In this document: in pieces, positions 45,790-57,938 of the stretch | Numbering within the stretch: the first letter of the stretch is position 1 | Layout: each line of letters starts with the position of its first letter | From: Geosiphon pyriformis | Lineage: Eukaryota; Glomeromycota; Glomeromycetes; Archaeosporales; Geosiphonaceae | Length of the DNA stretch: 64,000 nt | Direction of reading: 5' to 3' | NCBI GenBank assembly: GCA_016748015.1 | Contig: JAAOMT010000436.1 | Span: 2,275,622 to 2,339,621, forward strand | Position numbers and translations under genes: made by a program | Notes under the pieces: model-generated | What the model saw: only the letters and a program-made list of their open reading frames with translations | Databases searched by the model: none | Told to the model about the DNA's origin: nothing

Positions 45790-47640
45790 AAATCAACAGT
45801 AGTAGAATCAGAAAGTATAGGAGCAAACCATTTAGGATTCATGAAATTCTTATTTTAACACTACTGTTAATACTTGGAATTGAACCACAATCAGATATCA
45901 GCAGAATCAGTCTTCAATTTCTACATCAACAAAAAAATTGCCTATTTGTTAGGAACACCAGTAAACACTAAATCAACAAGAAAAACTTTTTACCATGAAT
46001 TAATCCAAAACACCAGCTTATCAACAAATTATAACTTTGCATCCATTATCACTAAGATTAATAAGAAAATTGAACATCACATACAACAAAGATACCCAAT
46101 TACTTATGCAAGTAAAGACAAAGGAAAATTACAAACACTGGCAGTAACACCTCAACAGATCCAACCACCCACTTAGAAGAAACACAGAATTGAATTACCT
46201 ACAAATCCATCATATTATTATACTCCTGGAAGTGCCATCAATATTGCATTAGCAGGCATGTCTACATCAAATGCGATATCAACATTTGAACAATTTCCAT
46301 TCCAAAGTAAACAAAAGAAAGAAGATTTACTAGGACCATATGGTGCATACTTTAAGGGATTCAAATCGAAATCACCAATGCCATCAAGAGTTTGATCACC
46401 ACCATCTCAACCAGATTTCAGAATTACTGATCCATAGAAACCAACCAAATCGGAAAAAGAACAAGAAAAAGAAGAGGAAAAAAAATCTGAAGATCAAGAA
46501 TTTACTTATCAGAATCCAATTACTGAAAACCTAGATATTGGAACCCTGAATTTTCAGACTCAGCAAAATCAAAATCTAGAAAATCCAGAAATCAAAACTC
46601 CACCAAATCAGAATGACCAAAATCCTAACTTAATTAATCAATACAATTTACCTCCAAATATTATCATTGATCAGTCACTAATTGAACTGATTATTGAACC
46701 GATTCAACAACAGTAAATACCCTTTCAACAGCCACCACTACAGCAACTTATCCAGCAACTGGTTCAGCAACTGCAACAACCACTTCAACCACCAATACAA
46801 CAACAGCAACTGATCGCACCAATGGCTTTTGCACCAATCACAAAACTTGAAAAGTTCACTAGTGAAGAAAACAATGCCCAGGCATGGATTAATGATGTCG
46901 CCAAAGCCATTACTACAAACAATTGAGATGATGCAAGAACAATGCAAGTCATTCTATATTTCCTAAAAGATACTGCTAACTCATGGTATTATAGCTTGGC
47001 CCAGAAACCCCAAAATTTTAATGCATTTAAAACAGAATTCCTAAAATATTTTAGTAATAATAATAGCATCAACCACTTGGCAAGTACTTTCATCACCCTA
47101 AAGCAAGGGAACACAGAAGCAGTCACCACTTACTTAGAATGCTTCCACAGAAATCTGCACCAAATCCAAGCTATCCAAGCTGATTACTTTACAGTGCCAC
47201 AAATTTTAAATCAGTTCATCAGATGTTTACACAGCAGCATACTCCAACAAGTACATCTGATATATTCAGTAGACCTTCCTACCACAGTCACTTATGCTAG
47301 AGATTTTGAAGCTGCTAAGTTAGAAGCCAACCATGTCCAAGCTGTAAATTTAGTAATGAATGGATCATCTGACTTGGATTCTAAACTGAAACAATTTAGT
47401 GATTCCATTAATCAGAAATTGAAGAGATACTTAGTTGACAATCACCCAATTTATTAGCCTTCTCAACAACATAATAATCAGGGAAACATGAATTGTTTCC
47501 AAAATCAGTCATGTTCATCATTATCAACAAATCAGCCATGATAACAAGAAACGTGAATTTGCCACAACTGTGGTAAATAAAGTCACTTTAGAGCCAATTG
47601 CCATGCTTATAGTAATCCATGATCAGAAAATCAATATCGG
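45790..47640 (+). pseudogene. B2 gag
   Basis: N-terminal block 45874-46176 (AESVFNFYINKKIAYLLG), a Glu/Lys- and Gln-rich spacer, capsid 46800-47457 (ITKLEKFTSEENNAQAWI, YLECFHRNLHQIQA, QILNQFIRCLHSS) and a knuckle near 47555 (CHNCGK-stop-SHFRANC). Stops throughout. Confidence 0.82.
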
Positions 47641-47853
47641 AATCCTGATTGCCGGTTCCCAACTCCAAATCATTACTTGAATCAAAATCAATATCAATCT
47701 ACTTACCTGCCAATGACACCACTGCCAATCTATCAAACACTAGTATATTAATCTTAAATATATCAACTGCAGCCACTCATGATATATCAACTGCAGCCAC
47801 AAATAGTTTATTAACCACAACAATCAATTCAAACACTGTCACAAAATTCAGCT

Positions 47854-48360
47854 ATGATAACATCTGGAAATCCCAGATTCAGAGTAAACCAAAACTGGAG
47901 ATCAGTAATAGTGGTTCACCAATTAATTTCCAGTTCAACAAATCAATCATCAGGATCACGCCAGTGGAGTTTAAGAACTGAGTATAACCAAAACCCAAGT
48001 TCCCAAAACTACTTAAGTCTTCTAGTTATCTCAGAAAATGCTGCATCCAGCAAACAGGAAACCAACCAGAAGCCACTTACTCGCAACATTCCACCAGCCG
48101 CCAGCACTGAAGATGAATCACTTGCTGCCATATTCCCATTTGAACTTGAGGAAATTATGTCAGTTCTATTGTTCAATGAAGCTGCTCTGAACACCAAACC
48201 AATAACTACAATGTATACTAATGCTAAAGTCAATGGTTAGTATATCAAACTAATCCTGGATAGTAAATCAGCTGGTAGCATTATCACTAAACAACTCATG
48301 GATCAATTAAGTCACTGAGTTGACAGAGCTGTCAGCACAAGAATCATCACAGCCGATGGA
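47854..48360 (+). pseudogene. B2 protease
   Basis: FPFELEEIMSVLLFNEAAL precedes a stop and then LILDSKSAGSIITKQL, the active-site segment with Gly to Lys. It is in frame with gag. IITADGATKT follows. Confidence 0.78.
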
Positions 48361-48369
48361 GCAACCAAA

Positions 48370-49400
48370 ACAGTCAACATACACATGTACCAGCCATGTG
48401 TGGCCACTTCAAGATTATCAATACACCAACACCACTCATTGAGTTTAAGAAAGAAGAAAAAAAACCTACTTGGGAAGCCTATCAAGTCTCATGAACTGAC
48501 AACGACCACAACAAACTACCACCAATACTCTCCTGGGATGACAATGATAATGAAAAAAGAAAACAAAGAGAAGAACTTACCTGGGAAACTGATGACCTGA
48601 ACTGGACTGACAATGACAAGAGCAAACCAACACCAAGCTGAGAATGGGAAGAGAACAGTAAAAGAAAAGGAAAAGCAAAGGAAGAAGAATTACTATCAAT
48701 TAACAATTATACTCCTCATAAATATATACTATCACAACCTGCTAACTATTGTCGACCAAAGCTTATATGTGTCAATTGTGACAAGAAATTGTCATCAATG
48801 GGCACATGCTGTAGTGACAATAAGGAATACTCAATAGTAACCAAATTCTACTGCCAAATGTGTATTCTAGAACGTTTTGAATGACCAAAATGATTGGAAA
48901 AATGGGATAATACCCCATGTTTAGCTTGTAGAGAGACTCTTCTGGACAAAGGAATGTGGAACAACATTCTTGAGCATAGAGGAATGTGTGATAAAACCTG
49001 CCAGTATATGATCCTAATTAACAACTGGGTATACAAGGAAACACCAATTGATGATGCCTGAAAATGAGCATTGTGATGATTGGAAAGATATCCACACAAT
49101 GAGCATAAATTCTGGAGAATAGCAAGTACAAAAGCAGAAGATGCAACAATTAGTGGACTACTGGAAATAAAAAACAACTCTTTGTCACTACCTGAACTAA
49201 AGTACATCCAAATATTTAATGTCTTTGGCGACATTGAAGACGATTCCAAGAAATTCCATGAGCACTACCAGAGATTAGCACCAACAAGAGAGAAGCAGGA
49301 GCAGTGGCTAGCACAGCTAAACACTTGACTATGTGACCACTGTTTGATTCCATGTGATTTTTAATATTGTAATGAGTGTGATCTTATCTACAATCTACCA
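48370..49400 (+). pseudogene. B2 cysteine-rich region
   Basis: Reads CVNCDKKLSSMGTCC, FYCQMC, CLACRETLLD, CDKTCQYMILIN and, near 49330, LCDHCLIPC. 49080-49328 is open and helical. Cys spacing as in D1. Confidence 0.7.
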
Positions 49401-49406
49401 TCACAA

Positions 49407-50110
49407 ATGATTTATACAATCCCAGAAGAAATTGAACCAATCAGCAGCTGCATATCAGAATTAGAATCAATTTTCAATCCCAATTCAAACCCCAACAACG
49501 ACGATAATAAAAATAATGGTTCCAGCTCTGTTCAAAATAGTAATAACAATAACAACAATTTCAACTTAGATTCAAACTCTAATTCAAACTACAAACAATA
49601 TATTGCACTCCTTGATCTCACCAAGGAGCAGAAACTAAAATGGTTCAGTGACAATAATAAAAGTATCATGCCAGAATGTGCACATGATACTAATGCAGAG
49701 TTTGATCTGAAATATTCTGGAAAAAATGCCATCAAATTGGAACCACATTTACACACTTATATTGATCTAAAAATAGCACTGAAAATTTCAGCTACCACAA
49801 TAGTTTAACTAGCATCTAAGAGTAGTTTAGCAAAAAAAAAATTAACATCAGAAGAGGAATAATTGATACAGGATATGTGAAAAATATCATTGCTATGCTA
49901 CAAAACGATTCAGAAAAGACCTATATAATAGAGCCAAATGAAAAAATAGTGCAGGCAATATTCCTGTTTCTGGTCAAAATAGCTCAGTTAGTATCAATAG
50001 AAAATAGGGAAGAATTAAGAATAACAGCAAGAAGGATACAAAAATTTGGATCAATGGGTAGAGTAGATATACTAGTTAATATAGTGGAAAAAGAGATTAT
50101 TGACAAGGGA
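49407..50110 (+). pseudogene. B2 dUTPase domain
   Basis: Motif 1 is HDTNAEFDLKY, motif 2 SKSSLAKK after a stop at 49806, motif 3 LIDTGYVKNI, motif 4 KIVQAIFLFLVK and motif 5 KFGSMGR. Motif changes and a frame break near 49840 make it inactive. Confidence 0.82.
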
Positions 50111-51568
50111 AATATTATCTCCACCAGTCAACCAATTTCTATTCCACTATATAACCAGTATATGGTAGTCATAAAAAGGAAAATAAAGAATCAGAACCAG
50201 ATTTTTGAAGCAGAAGCAGCATGTTGTGAATCAGAAGAAATTGGACTTATCAATTTCCACATACCAGCCAAGAACTATAGCTGCATCAAAATTCCCATTT
50301 ACAACAATACTGAAAAAGTTATAGAGATACCAGAAAGAACCATCATAGGACATTTAACTACTGAAATAGAAGACCAATCCCCAAACCCCATTCCAAACTT
50401 TCCACAGCTTTGTGGATATGTTGACATTACATTACAAATGATATATGGACGAAATGAATGTTATTTGCTCCAATCAGAACAATTGGAACAAATGAACATG
50501 GGGAATTTAGACTCACTCCAATACATGCAGCTGAAGATGTTGCTTAACAAATTCAATGACATCTTCACCAGTGAGAATAAATTCAGTAGAACTGACATTA
50601 TTCAATACCAAATCAAAACTGAAGATGCTATGCCAATAAAACAACAAGCATACAGAGTACCATCCGCCAGCCATGAGATTATTTGTCAAAAAATCAACCA
50701 GATGCTTAACAATGAGTTAATTCAGCCATCAATGAACCCATGGTCATCACCAGTAGTACTTGTCCAGAAAAAGAATAAGAAAATCTGCTTTTGCGTGGAC
50801 TACAGGAAGCTTAATAGAGTCATGCGTGGAGACAGCTATCCAACTCCACGGATTCAGGAATTATTTAATGCTTTTGGGAGAAACAAATGGTTCTCAACAT
50901 TGGATTTAGATAGTGATTATTGGCAAGTAGCCATGGATTCAGTGAACAAAGAAAAGACCACATTCACAACACAAGAGAAAAATTTTGAATTCGAAGTGAT
51001 GTCATTCAGCTTAACAAATGTGCCAGCCATATTCCAATGGCTAATGAAAATAGTATATACCAGCTTTTTGTGGAAATTAGTAGTCATTTATTTAGATGAC
51101 ACCAATGTGTTCTCCAAAACATTCAATGATCATTTGCATTATCTACAACAAGTGTTCAAAAGGCTATGACAAACAGAGCTAAAGTTAAATGCCAATAAGT
51201 GCTTCTTTGGCAAGACAGAATTAAACTTTTTAGGGCACATAGTAAGCAAAGACAGCATCAAAACAGATCCAGAAAAGATAGAGATAGTCAAAAACTTTTC
51301 AGTACCAACCAATATACAGGGTTAAAGTCATTCTTAGGATTTGCAAGCTATTATCAATGCTTCATCAAAAATTTTTCCAAGATAGCCCAACCACTCAATC
51401 ATTTCCAAACCAAGAATGTGAAATACAAATGGACAGAAACACAACAAAAAGCTTTTAATATTCTAAGAAGAAAGCTTATACAAGCTCCAGTACTGATCTA
51501 TTCAGATCACAATAAACCATTCATTATTACTACTGATGCATCAGGCCAAGCATTGAAAGCAGTACTAT
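50111..51568 (+). pseudogene. B2 reverse transcriptase and RNase H start
   Basis: The frame 49877-51169 is open across the dUTPase end and RT. Motifs are NPWSSPVVLVQKKNK, CVDYRKLNRV, STLDLDSDYWQVAMD, VPAIFQWLM and VIYLDDTNVFSKTF (YLDD intact). A TGA at 51167-51169 and a shift lead to 51199-51615, which reads the thumb and ITTDASGQALKAVLL up to the A3 junction. Confidence 0.88.
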
Positions 51569-52270
51569 TGTTATGGTTGAGACCTATACTTCTTATTAAT
51601 TATCACATGTATTAGTCACTGATGTCATATGATTAGTTATACTATTTTTAGAAAGTGATCATTGACCTAATCAATGACCTGACTATTGACTTGACCATTG
51701 ACATGATTATTAATTTGATCATTGACCTGATCATTGTTCACTTTTGACAGCTATATAAGCAATGAATCTCTTAACTATAGAAAAGCATGTAATAACAAGC
51801 ATCTGAATAATCAAGAATAAATAAAATAACAACTTTCATCTCAATTCTTCTCTTATCGCTAATTTCTTTTTCCCTACCTTCAAGTATCTGAACATCTTAA
51901 AGATAAAAGATTACTTGTTGGTTTTTTTCTGATGTATATAATTGTAGCATTTGAAGATTATTTGAATAAACATGACTGAAAAGCACAAGTTGATATCTGA
52001 TATTGAATTTTAAGAGTGCTAATGTGAGACATAGAATTATACCAGTAGTAATTAATTGTTGACAGTACAGACTATTTTTTTACTTTCAGATTCCCCAATT
52101 ACCTTTGAAAAGAATAGTGACTGAGATATTTTATGAGACTGATCTCGCACATTGAATCCATACTCATTCAATTTGCTCTTTAAAGTTGAATTTCCCTTTT
52201 GATTATTTCTATTATCCTACAATCCTGTTCTCTCTTGCTATCTGTTAGCTTGTTACTCCAACCTGTAACA
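51569..52270 (+). repeat. A3 5' LTR
   Basis: Runs from TGTTATGGTTGAGAC to CTGTAACA, with six units of the 12-bp array (51662-51733) before a TATA-like box near 51752. TGGTGCTCCCTGTAAGG, the primer-binding site, starts at 52277. Confidence 0.93.
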
Positions 52271-52322
52271 TAAAAGTGGTGCTCCCTGTAAGGTTGTCAA
52301 AATTCACTTATTTCCTCATTGT

Positions 52323-52986
52323 ATGGGTAATTATTCATACTTGCCATAGCAATCAGAAGAACACTTTGTAGCACACAACAGAAACAATCTAGAGTTTATT
52401 AAATTCAATCCTCTGCCCTCCTGCTTGATCTGTTTCCCTGTTCAAGAACAATCCAGTAGACAATTCCAAGACTTTTGGAACTGGTTCCTGAATGAGCATT
52501 CAGCTAAAACCTACACAGTTTATACCATTTATTACTTTGATCAAGCTTATTTTGAAGACAATTTTAAAGAAAAAAATACCAGCATTAATCAGCTCTTATA
52601 CTCCACAACCTTTGAACAACAGTCCCCTGATTTCGAATATCTGAATCACCAAATCCATATTTGGATTGCTGCTCACTAACTAGTTGAAAACTCCTTTGAA
52701 ACAGAAGAAAAAAGTTACCAAACTGCCCCTATTTTTGATATTTTCTCAAGTGAATTAGAGCACTCCACACAAACAGTAATTCCTGAACCAATGGCCCAAA
52801 ATCCAATGCAAGCAAACATTCTGGCTGCCCTCCAAGGTATACAAACTGCTTTGGGCAAAAAAACAACACTCCACTACCATTATTCAGAGGCGATGTACAA
52901 GATCCAATTGAATGGTTGGATGACTTTGAAAGAGCAGCCACTGCAAACCAGTATAATGATGAATACAAGTTTCAAATTGTTGGTGG
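52323..52986 (+). pseudogene. A3 gag, N-terminal piece
   Basis: ATG 52323; TAG at codon 9 (CAA or CAG in relatives). Open piece 52425-52679 (NEHSAKTYTVYTIYYFDQAY), then NPMQANILAALQGIQTALG and a one-base deletion in the Lys run near 52860. It ends IVGG at the D1 insertion. Confidence 0.85.
52983..52986 (+). repeat. Left target duplication of D1
   Basis: GTGG here and at 58915-58918. Removing D1 and one copy restores the gag reading ...VGGYLQ seen in A2. Confidence 0.93.
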
Positions 52987-53964
52987 TGTTACCAGAGGTT
53001 TTTGGTCTCTTTTTTTAAATGTTGTTGATGCTTGTTTGCTGTGAATTCATGTTTTCTGGATGTGGTTGAACCTCCAATAACTGAATTTATCTTCAAATTA
53101 TCTCCTATAATTTGAATTGCTGGGCTTATAAGTGGAATGGCCAATTCCGTGCCAGTTACTTTATGTAGTTACGTTGTAGTAAATGTCAACTCTTTTCCAG
53201 GAATTGCTCATTTGGAAGCTCACTAAAATGTATAGTTATTTTGCTATGAAAGTCAACTCTTCTACAGGAATTTCTTCTGTAGGCTACCCTAATGATTATA
53301 GTAAGAAAATAAAAAGAAAATAAAAAAAATATAAAAGAAATAGAATTCTGTCAAGAGAGACGTTTTCAATCCAGGCCTGGAGTCACTAACAGTTTATTGA
53401 AATTGGTAGCTAATTAATTTCAAAACGTTAGTTGGGTTTTGAAGATTTTCCAAGTGTAATAATTAAAGAATTTGGTTTTTCAATTTATTTGATATTTATT
53501 TCTTTTTGTGTGTATAGGAATGGTTCTAAGTGATAAATCTAAAGTAAGATACATTTTCTTGAAGAGAGAAGCTCTTCTTTTATACAACTTGTCATAACAC
53601 TATTCTATGAACTTGAACTTTGCTATTTTTTACAATTTCATTGAACTAAAGATATATTTTGGCAAACTACAAGTTATTTCTGCAAACTATTAGATATTTC
53701 GGTGAACTATCAATTATTTTGGTGAATTTCTACTAATTTCAGTGAACTTTTAAATGTTACATAGTTTGGGATATTGCATGATTGATCATCACAATTAGAT
53801 TACATTTGTGTTGTGTTCAATTTGGGTTATTAATTAAATGATAATTTTGGACATTTTTGCTAATGTAATAAGTGATAATTTGAAATGATAATATATACTA
53901 ATTAATGATAGGAATTATAAGATAATTTCATGCTAAATAATATCTCTAATTTCATTTGGTAACA
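52987..53964 (-). repeat. D1 3' LTR
   Basis: In plus orientation it runs from TGTTACCAGAGG to TTGGTAACA, collinear with 57939-58914. It holds four or so 22-25 bp units (GCAAACTATTAGATATTTCG type, 53645-53750). On the minus strand the purine tract GAGGAGAAGG adjoins it (53968-53977). Confidence 0.94.
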
Positions 53965-54114
53965 TAACCTTCTCCTCAAAACTGAGCTCCGTTGAAGTCC
54001 AAGTACTGTTTGTCATTTCCAGATAATAATTCAAAATTATTGAAAAAATTTCGTCTGAAAATTGTTGAAATTTCAGTTCTGTGTATTAAGAGCTATATTA
54101 ACTGGAACTGTGAA

Positions 54115-55494
54115 TCATCCAGTTGAACCAAAACCTTGGGTTTTTCTATCGCTTTTTCCTAATTGTTCTCTTTGATTGACTAGTTGCAAACCCGAAATGT
54201 TGATTAAGAGTAGGTAAATAGTTTGGGCAATTTTTTCAGCATGTTCAATCTTGAATAGTTTGTTAGTTTCATTTTGAAACATCACTGTAATGTCTCCAGT
54301 ATATTTGGCATTGATTATTCCTCCTCTGACATTGATTTCTTTGCTTGCCAGAGAGGACCGGGAGGTGATTTGAACTATTGCTCCTGGTAGGATTTCGAGT
54401 GCAATTTTGAGGTTGATTTTTGTGAAAGATTTGGGTTTGAGAACAAAAGTATCCTTGCCTGGATATCTTAGGTCATATCCAGCATCAATTTTGTGTGCTT
54501 TTTTAGGTTTTATTCCTTGTCCGTTGTTGTTGAAGTATTTAAGTTGTAAGGCAGGCTGATTTTTGATAAGGTAGATAAGTGTTGTTTCAATTTCTTCCAT
54601 TGCTTCAGGTTCTCTAAATTCAATTTCATTCTCATCATTTTCGCTAGGCAAGGGGATACTAAAAGCGTAGCATTCAAGACACTACTGTTCATTGCAAGGC
54701 ATAATGCATTCTTTACATAGCCTAATGTTCATTTGCTCTAATCGTTGAATTTGAGCTTTTTGGGTTGGGTAGGTGTGACTTGCAATTTGGTGGTAGACTT
54801 CTACTTCATCTTCGTAATTGAATCCAGCTAATTCCATGGTGTATTCAATGTATTCTGCTTCCTTCATTTGACAAACATCTTTTTTGGTAGCTCCATTAAT
54901 TAATGCCATTGCTAGATTGAAAATTATCTCAGCATCATAGAAGTAGTAATAAAGTTTGTTGAGAGCACTGTTGTATGCTGCATTAAAGAGTGTTCCTCTT
55001 TTTACTTTTTCCGAAATTGATAAAGCATATTGACAGGTCTGATCACAGACTCTTCCTCTCATGGCTACATCAATCCAATTGCATTCTTCCAGTAGCATAT
55101 CTCCACAAGTCAAACAAGAGATGTTGTCCCATTTTCTGCTCCTTTTTATTAGATGGCCCCATCGTTCTCTGTGGCAAGTCTTGCAGTAATAACAAGTATG
55201 ATTTTCATATTCTTCTTCAGGTAAAATACAGACTCCTATTGATGATAGTTTCTTGTGGCAGTCCTTACATTTAAGGGGAATATAGGGGCATTGTTTCCTT
55301 GGTTTGGGTTTTGAGTAAGGGATATTCCATCCAGAGGTTTCGGGTTCAGAGTGTGGGGTAAAATGTTCTTGTTCTTTCATCGGCCCAGTTGAACATTGAT
55401 CCAAGAGCCATGAATGTTTCAATGAGGGGTTTTTCCTCTTCCAGTTCGAATTCAAAAGCTGGGGCTTTTTCAAAGCGTTTGTTGAATATACCAC
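54115..55494 (-). CDS. D1 ORF2: cysteine-rich domain plus dUTPase
   Basis: One frame, +1 relative to gag-protease, interrupted by a single TAG at about 54680. From the ATG at 55494, residues 76-79 are CKDC, 101-107 CYYCKTC, 127-130 CLTC, 150-154 CDQTC, and a further C-x2-C-x4-C cluster lies near 260. The dUTPase follows: HKIDAGYDLRY, SRSSLASKEI, GGIINAKYTGDI, KIAQTIYLLL and GFGSTG. The motif-3 catalytic Asp is Asn here, so activity is doubtful. The Cys cluster suggests zinc binding. The ORF may be reached by a frame change or re-initiation after gag-protease, and its true start is uncertain. Confidence 0.85.
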
Positions 55495-55507
55495 AAGTGG
55501 TAGGTAT

Positions 55508-57892
55508 TCAGGTGTGTTGTCCTTGGTAGGAAATTGTTAACTCTTGTGTTTCCCAATTCAGATTAGCATTGGCTTTTTGAAGCCAATCATTTCTGATGAA
55601 AGCTTGGTACTGGGGTGCGTTCATTACAAGAACTTTGACTGGAATGGTAATTCCATCAAGAGTGAATGGAAAATTGTCAATTTCTCTTACTGGGGTCTTT
55701 TTCATGCCATCGGCAGTGACAATTACTGTTTGAGCTGGTCGGTCAACATTTCTCTTCAATTGTTGCATTAACTGGTAGGTGATAATGCTTCCGGCGGATT
55801 CACTGTCTAGGATCAAGTGAATTGTTTTTCCTTTGATTTCTGCTTCAGTGTACATAGCCGTGATTGCTTTTTGTTTATTGGCGGCTGCATTGTTAAACAG
55901 GAATGGTGACTCATTTGCTTCAAACTCAAAAGGGAATATATCTGAAAGGTTAGCATTTTCAGTGATTCTGGCTGGTGGGATTGTGATGAGAGTATAGGAA
56001 GGATTTTGTTGTTGTGCTGCAGCTCTACCTTCTGAGAGTACAGTATAGTGAAAATCCTGTTCTTCTGGCATTGTTAAATAACTGGATTGAGTGTGGTAGT
56101 GGTTGGGTCTTGGTTGAGTGGAATTTCGGAGAACCAATTGGTTGTTCGAACTGATTCTATTGTTGTTTACTTGGTATCGGTTTTGTGATGTGAATTGATT
56201 TTGTGTAATCAGTCTTTGAGTAGGTACTTGATAATATTGTGTGGGTGGTTGTTGGTATTGCTGTTGGATTGACTGTGAGGCGGGCTGATAATAGTTATTT
56301 TGGTATTGGAGTCTTGGTCAATAGTAAGCTGGTGATGGTAGTTGATAATAAGATTGCTGTGGTGGAGGGTAACGTTGATTACTTCTATTTTGTTGGTCTC
56401 ATTGTAGCTTTCTGCAATCTCTTTTCCAGTGGCCAGAGATTCCACAGTAATGGCAATTCTGCGGCTGGTTATTGGAAAGTGGTGCAAAGTTATTTTGATT
56501 TCATCTTTGGGGTGGTTAATATCTTTGGGGTTGCTGTTATTGTTGATTGGTGAAATAGTTTTTAATCTTCTTTGTGAGTTGGTCAATTTTTTTCTCAGCT
56601 GCTAAGCTGGTTTCTTCAATTGCCAAATTTACAAGTTTTGTGCAATTGGCCTTTTCCATGACCATTTTGTATCTTTTCGCATGCTGTATGGCAGAGTTTA
56701 AATCTTCTGGCACATGTGAGCGAACCTTTTTAATTAGTTTATCTTTTAGACCAGTAATAAATTGATCCAAGATTTGAGCATCAGAATAATAATCATTTGT
56801 TTCGAGTTGGTGAATTTGTCTAAGAAGTTTGTTGAATTTCCTAATATAAGTCATAACAGATTCGGAGGGTTCTTGTTTGATATTTTGAAAACGGTTGTGA
56901 AGAATGATGGAGATATTATTGTCAGTGAACTGTTCAAGGAAGGCTGCTTTGAAAGCGTTCCAATCATTGAATGGGGCGGCCAAGTTTTCAAACCATTCTC
57001 CTGCTGTTCCTTTAAAAAAGTAGGGAATTGTTCTTAACATTCTGGCAGTATTCCATCCATTTGCATCTCCAGCTTTAGTAACTTGGTCAAGCCATTCTTG
57101 GGGACTGGTCTCAATGTCTTCTCCATTAAATTCAGGGATTTTTGCAATGTATGTTGTCATTTCATCTTCTTCGTTCTCACTGTCTATTGATTCTTCCTCA
57201 GATATTTCAGGTTTGTTTTCTTCGTTCGCTGCTGTCTCAGAGTGTCCACTTTGATTTTCAGCTAGAAAGTCAAGGAGATTGGAACTAGTTTGAAGGGGTT
57301 CTTGTTGTCTAATGGGACTTCTGAGTGATGTAAAATCTTCTGGGCTTGCAAATCAATTCAAGGGTGAATTAGGTGTTTGTGCTTGTGCAAATAAAGCTGG
57401 AAAAGGTGTGATAGTAAGTGGAAGTTTTGAACTGGTTCCTTGTTCAGGTGTTTGTAAATGGTTGGCAGTTGTTTTTGGTAGTGTTGGAGTATTTGGGGTG
57501 GTTCTTGAGTATTGCTTCAATTTGTTTTTGCCTTTGTTGCTTGTTTCTGTTTCCGATTTAAAATCAATAGTGTATTGAGACTGCACTGGATATGTTTTTT
57601 TACAGTATCTGATAATGTTAAAATTAAGTTCATGGAAGTAAGTGGCAAGTGTTTTACTGTTAAGGTCTTCAGTTCCCAACTGTGAATAGTGTGCTAAATT
57701 ATTGTAAAGGTTGCTTCTAACTTCTGAGATATTGTAATTTCCAAAAAGATAATTGTTGATGCGATTTTCAATGTATTGGTATACTGATTTCTTAACAACT
57801 TCAATTCCGTCTGGAATGTTGAATCTTTGCTTGCAGTGAGTGTAAATTGACTGGTAATACTTTAGAGTTGTTGTGTCTGGTGTGGTTGCCAC
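55508..57892 (-). CDS. D1 ORF1: gag-protease
   Basis: From ATG 57892 (MATTPDTTTLKYYQ) one frame contains an N-terminal helical domain (VYQYIENRINNYLF), capsid (IPEFNGEDIETSPQEWLDQV, YIRKFNKLLRQIHQLE), a CCHC knuckle CHYCGISGHWKRDC near 56440, and protease LILDSESAGSIITYQL near 55800. The DSG Gly is Glu. Stops at about 57350 (TGA), 56539 (TAA) and others in the Gln-rich nucleocapsid tail are few compared with B or C. The reading frame continues past TGA 55508 for about 50 codons, overlapping ORF2. Confidence 0.87.
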
Positions 57893-57921
57893 TTTGAAGT
57901 TGTTTTTGCTGTGTTGTTTTC

Positions 57922-57936
57922 GTGGGAGAGCACCAA
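57922..57936 (-). other. D1 primer-binding site
   Basis: On the minus strand TGGTGCTCTCCCACG begins two bases inside the 5' LTR. It shares TGGTGCT with A, B and C but differs after it. Confidence 0.75.
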
Positions 57937-57938
57937 AT

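Larger units (their letters stand above)
44932..51568 (+). mobile_element. B2: family-B element, 3' end displaced by A3
   Basis: Plus-strand order is 5' LTR, gag, protease, Cys-rich region, dUTPase, RT and the start of RNase H, where A3 is inserted at 51568. It begins in A4 gag; ATGG (44928-44931) should be its left duplication. Its U3 differs from B1 and B3. Confidence 0.9.
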
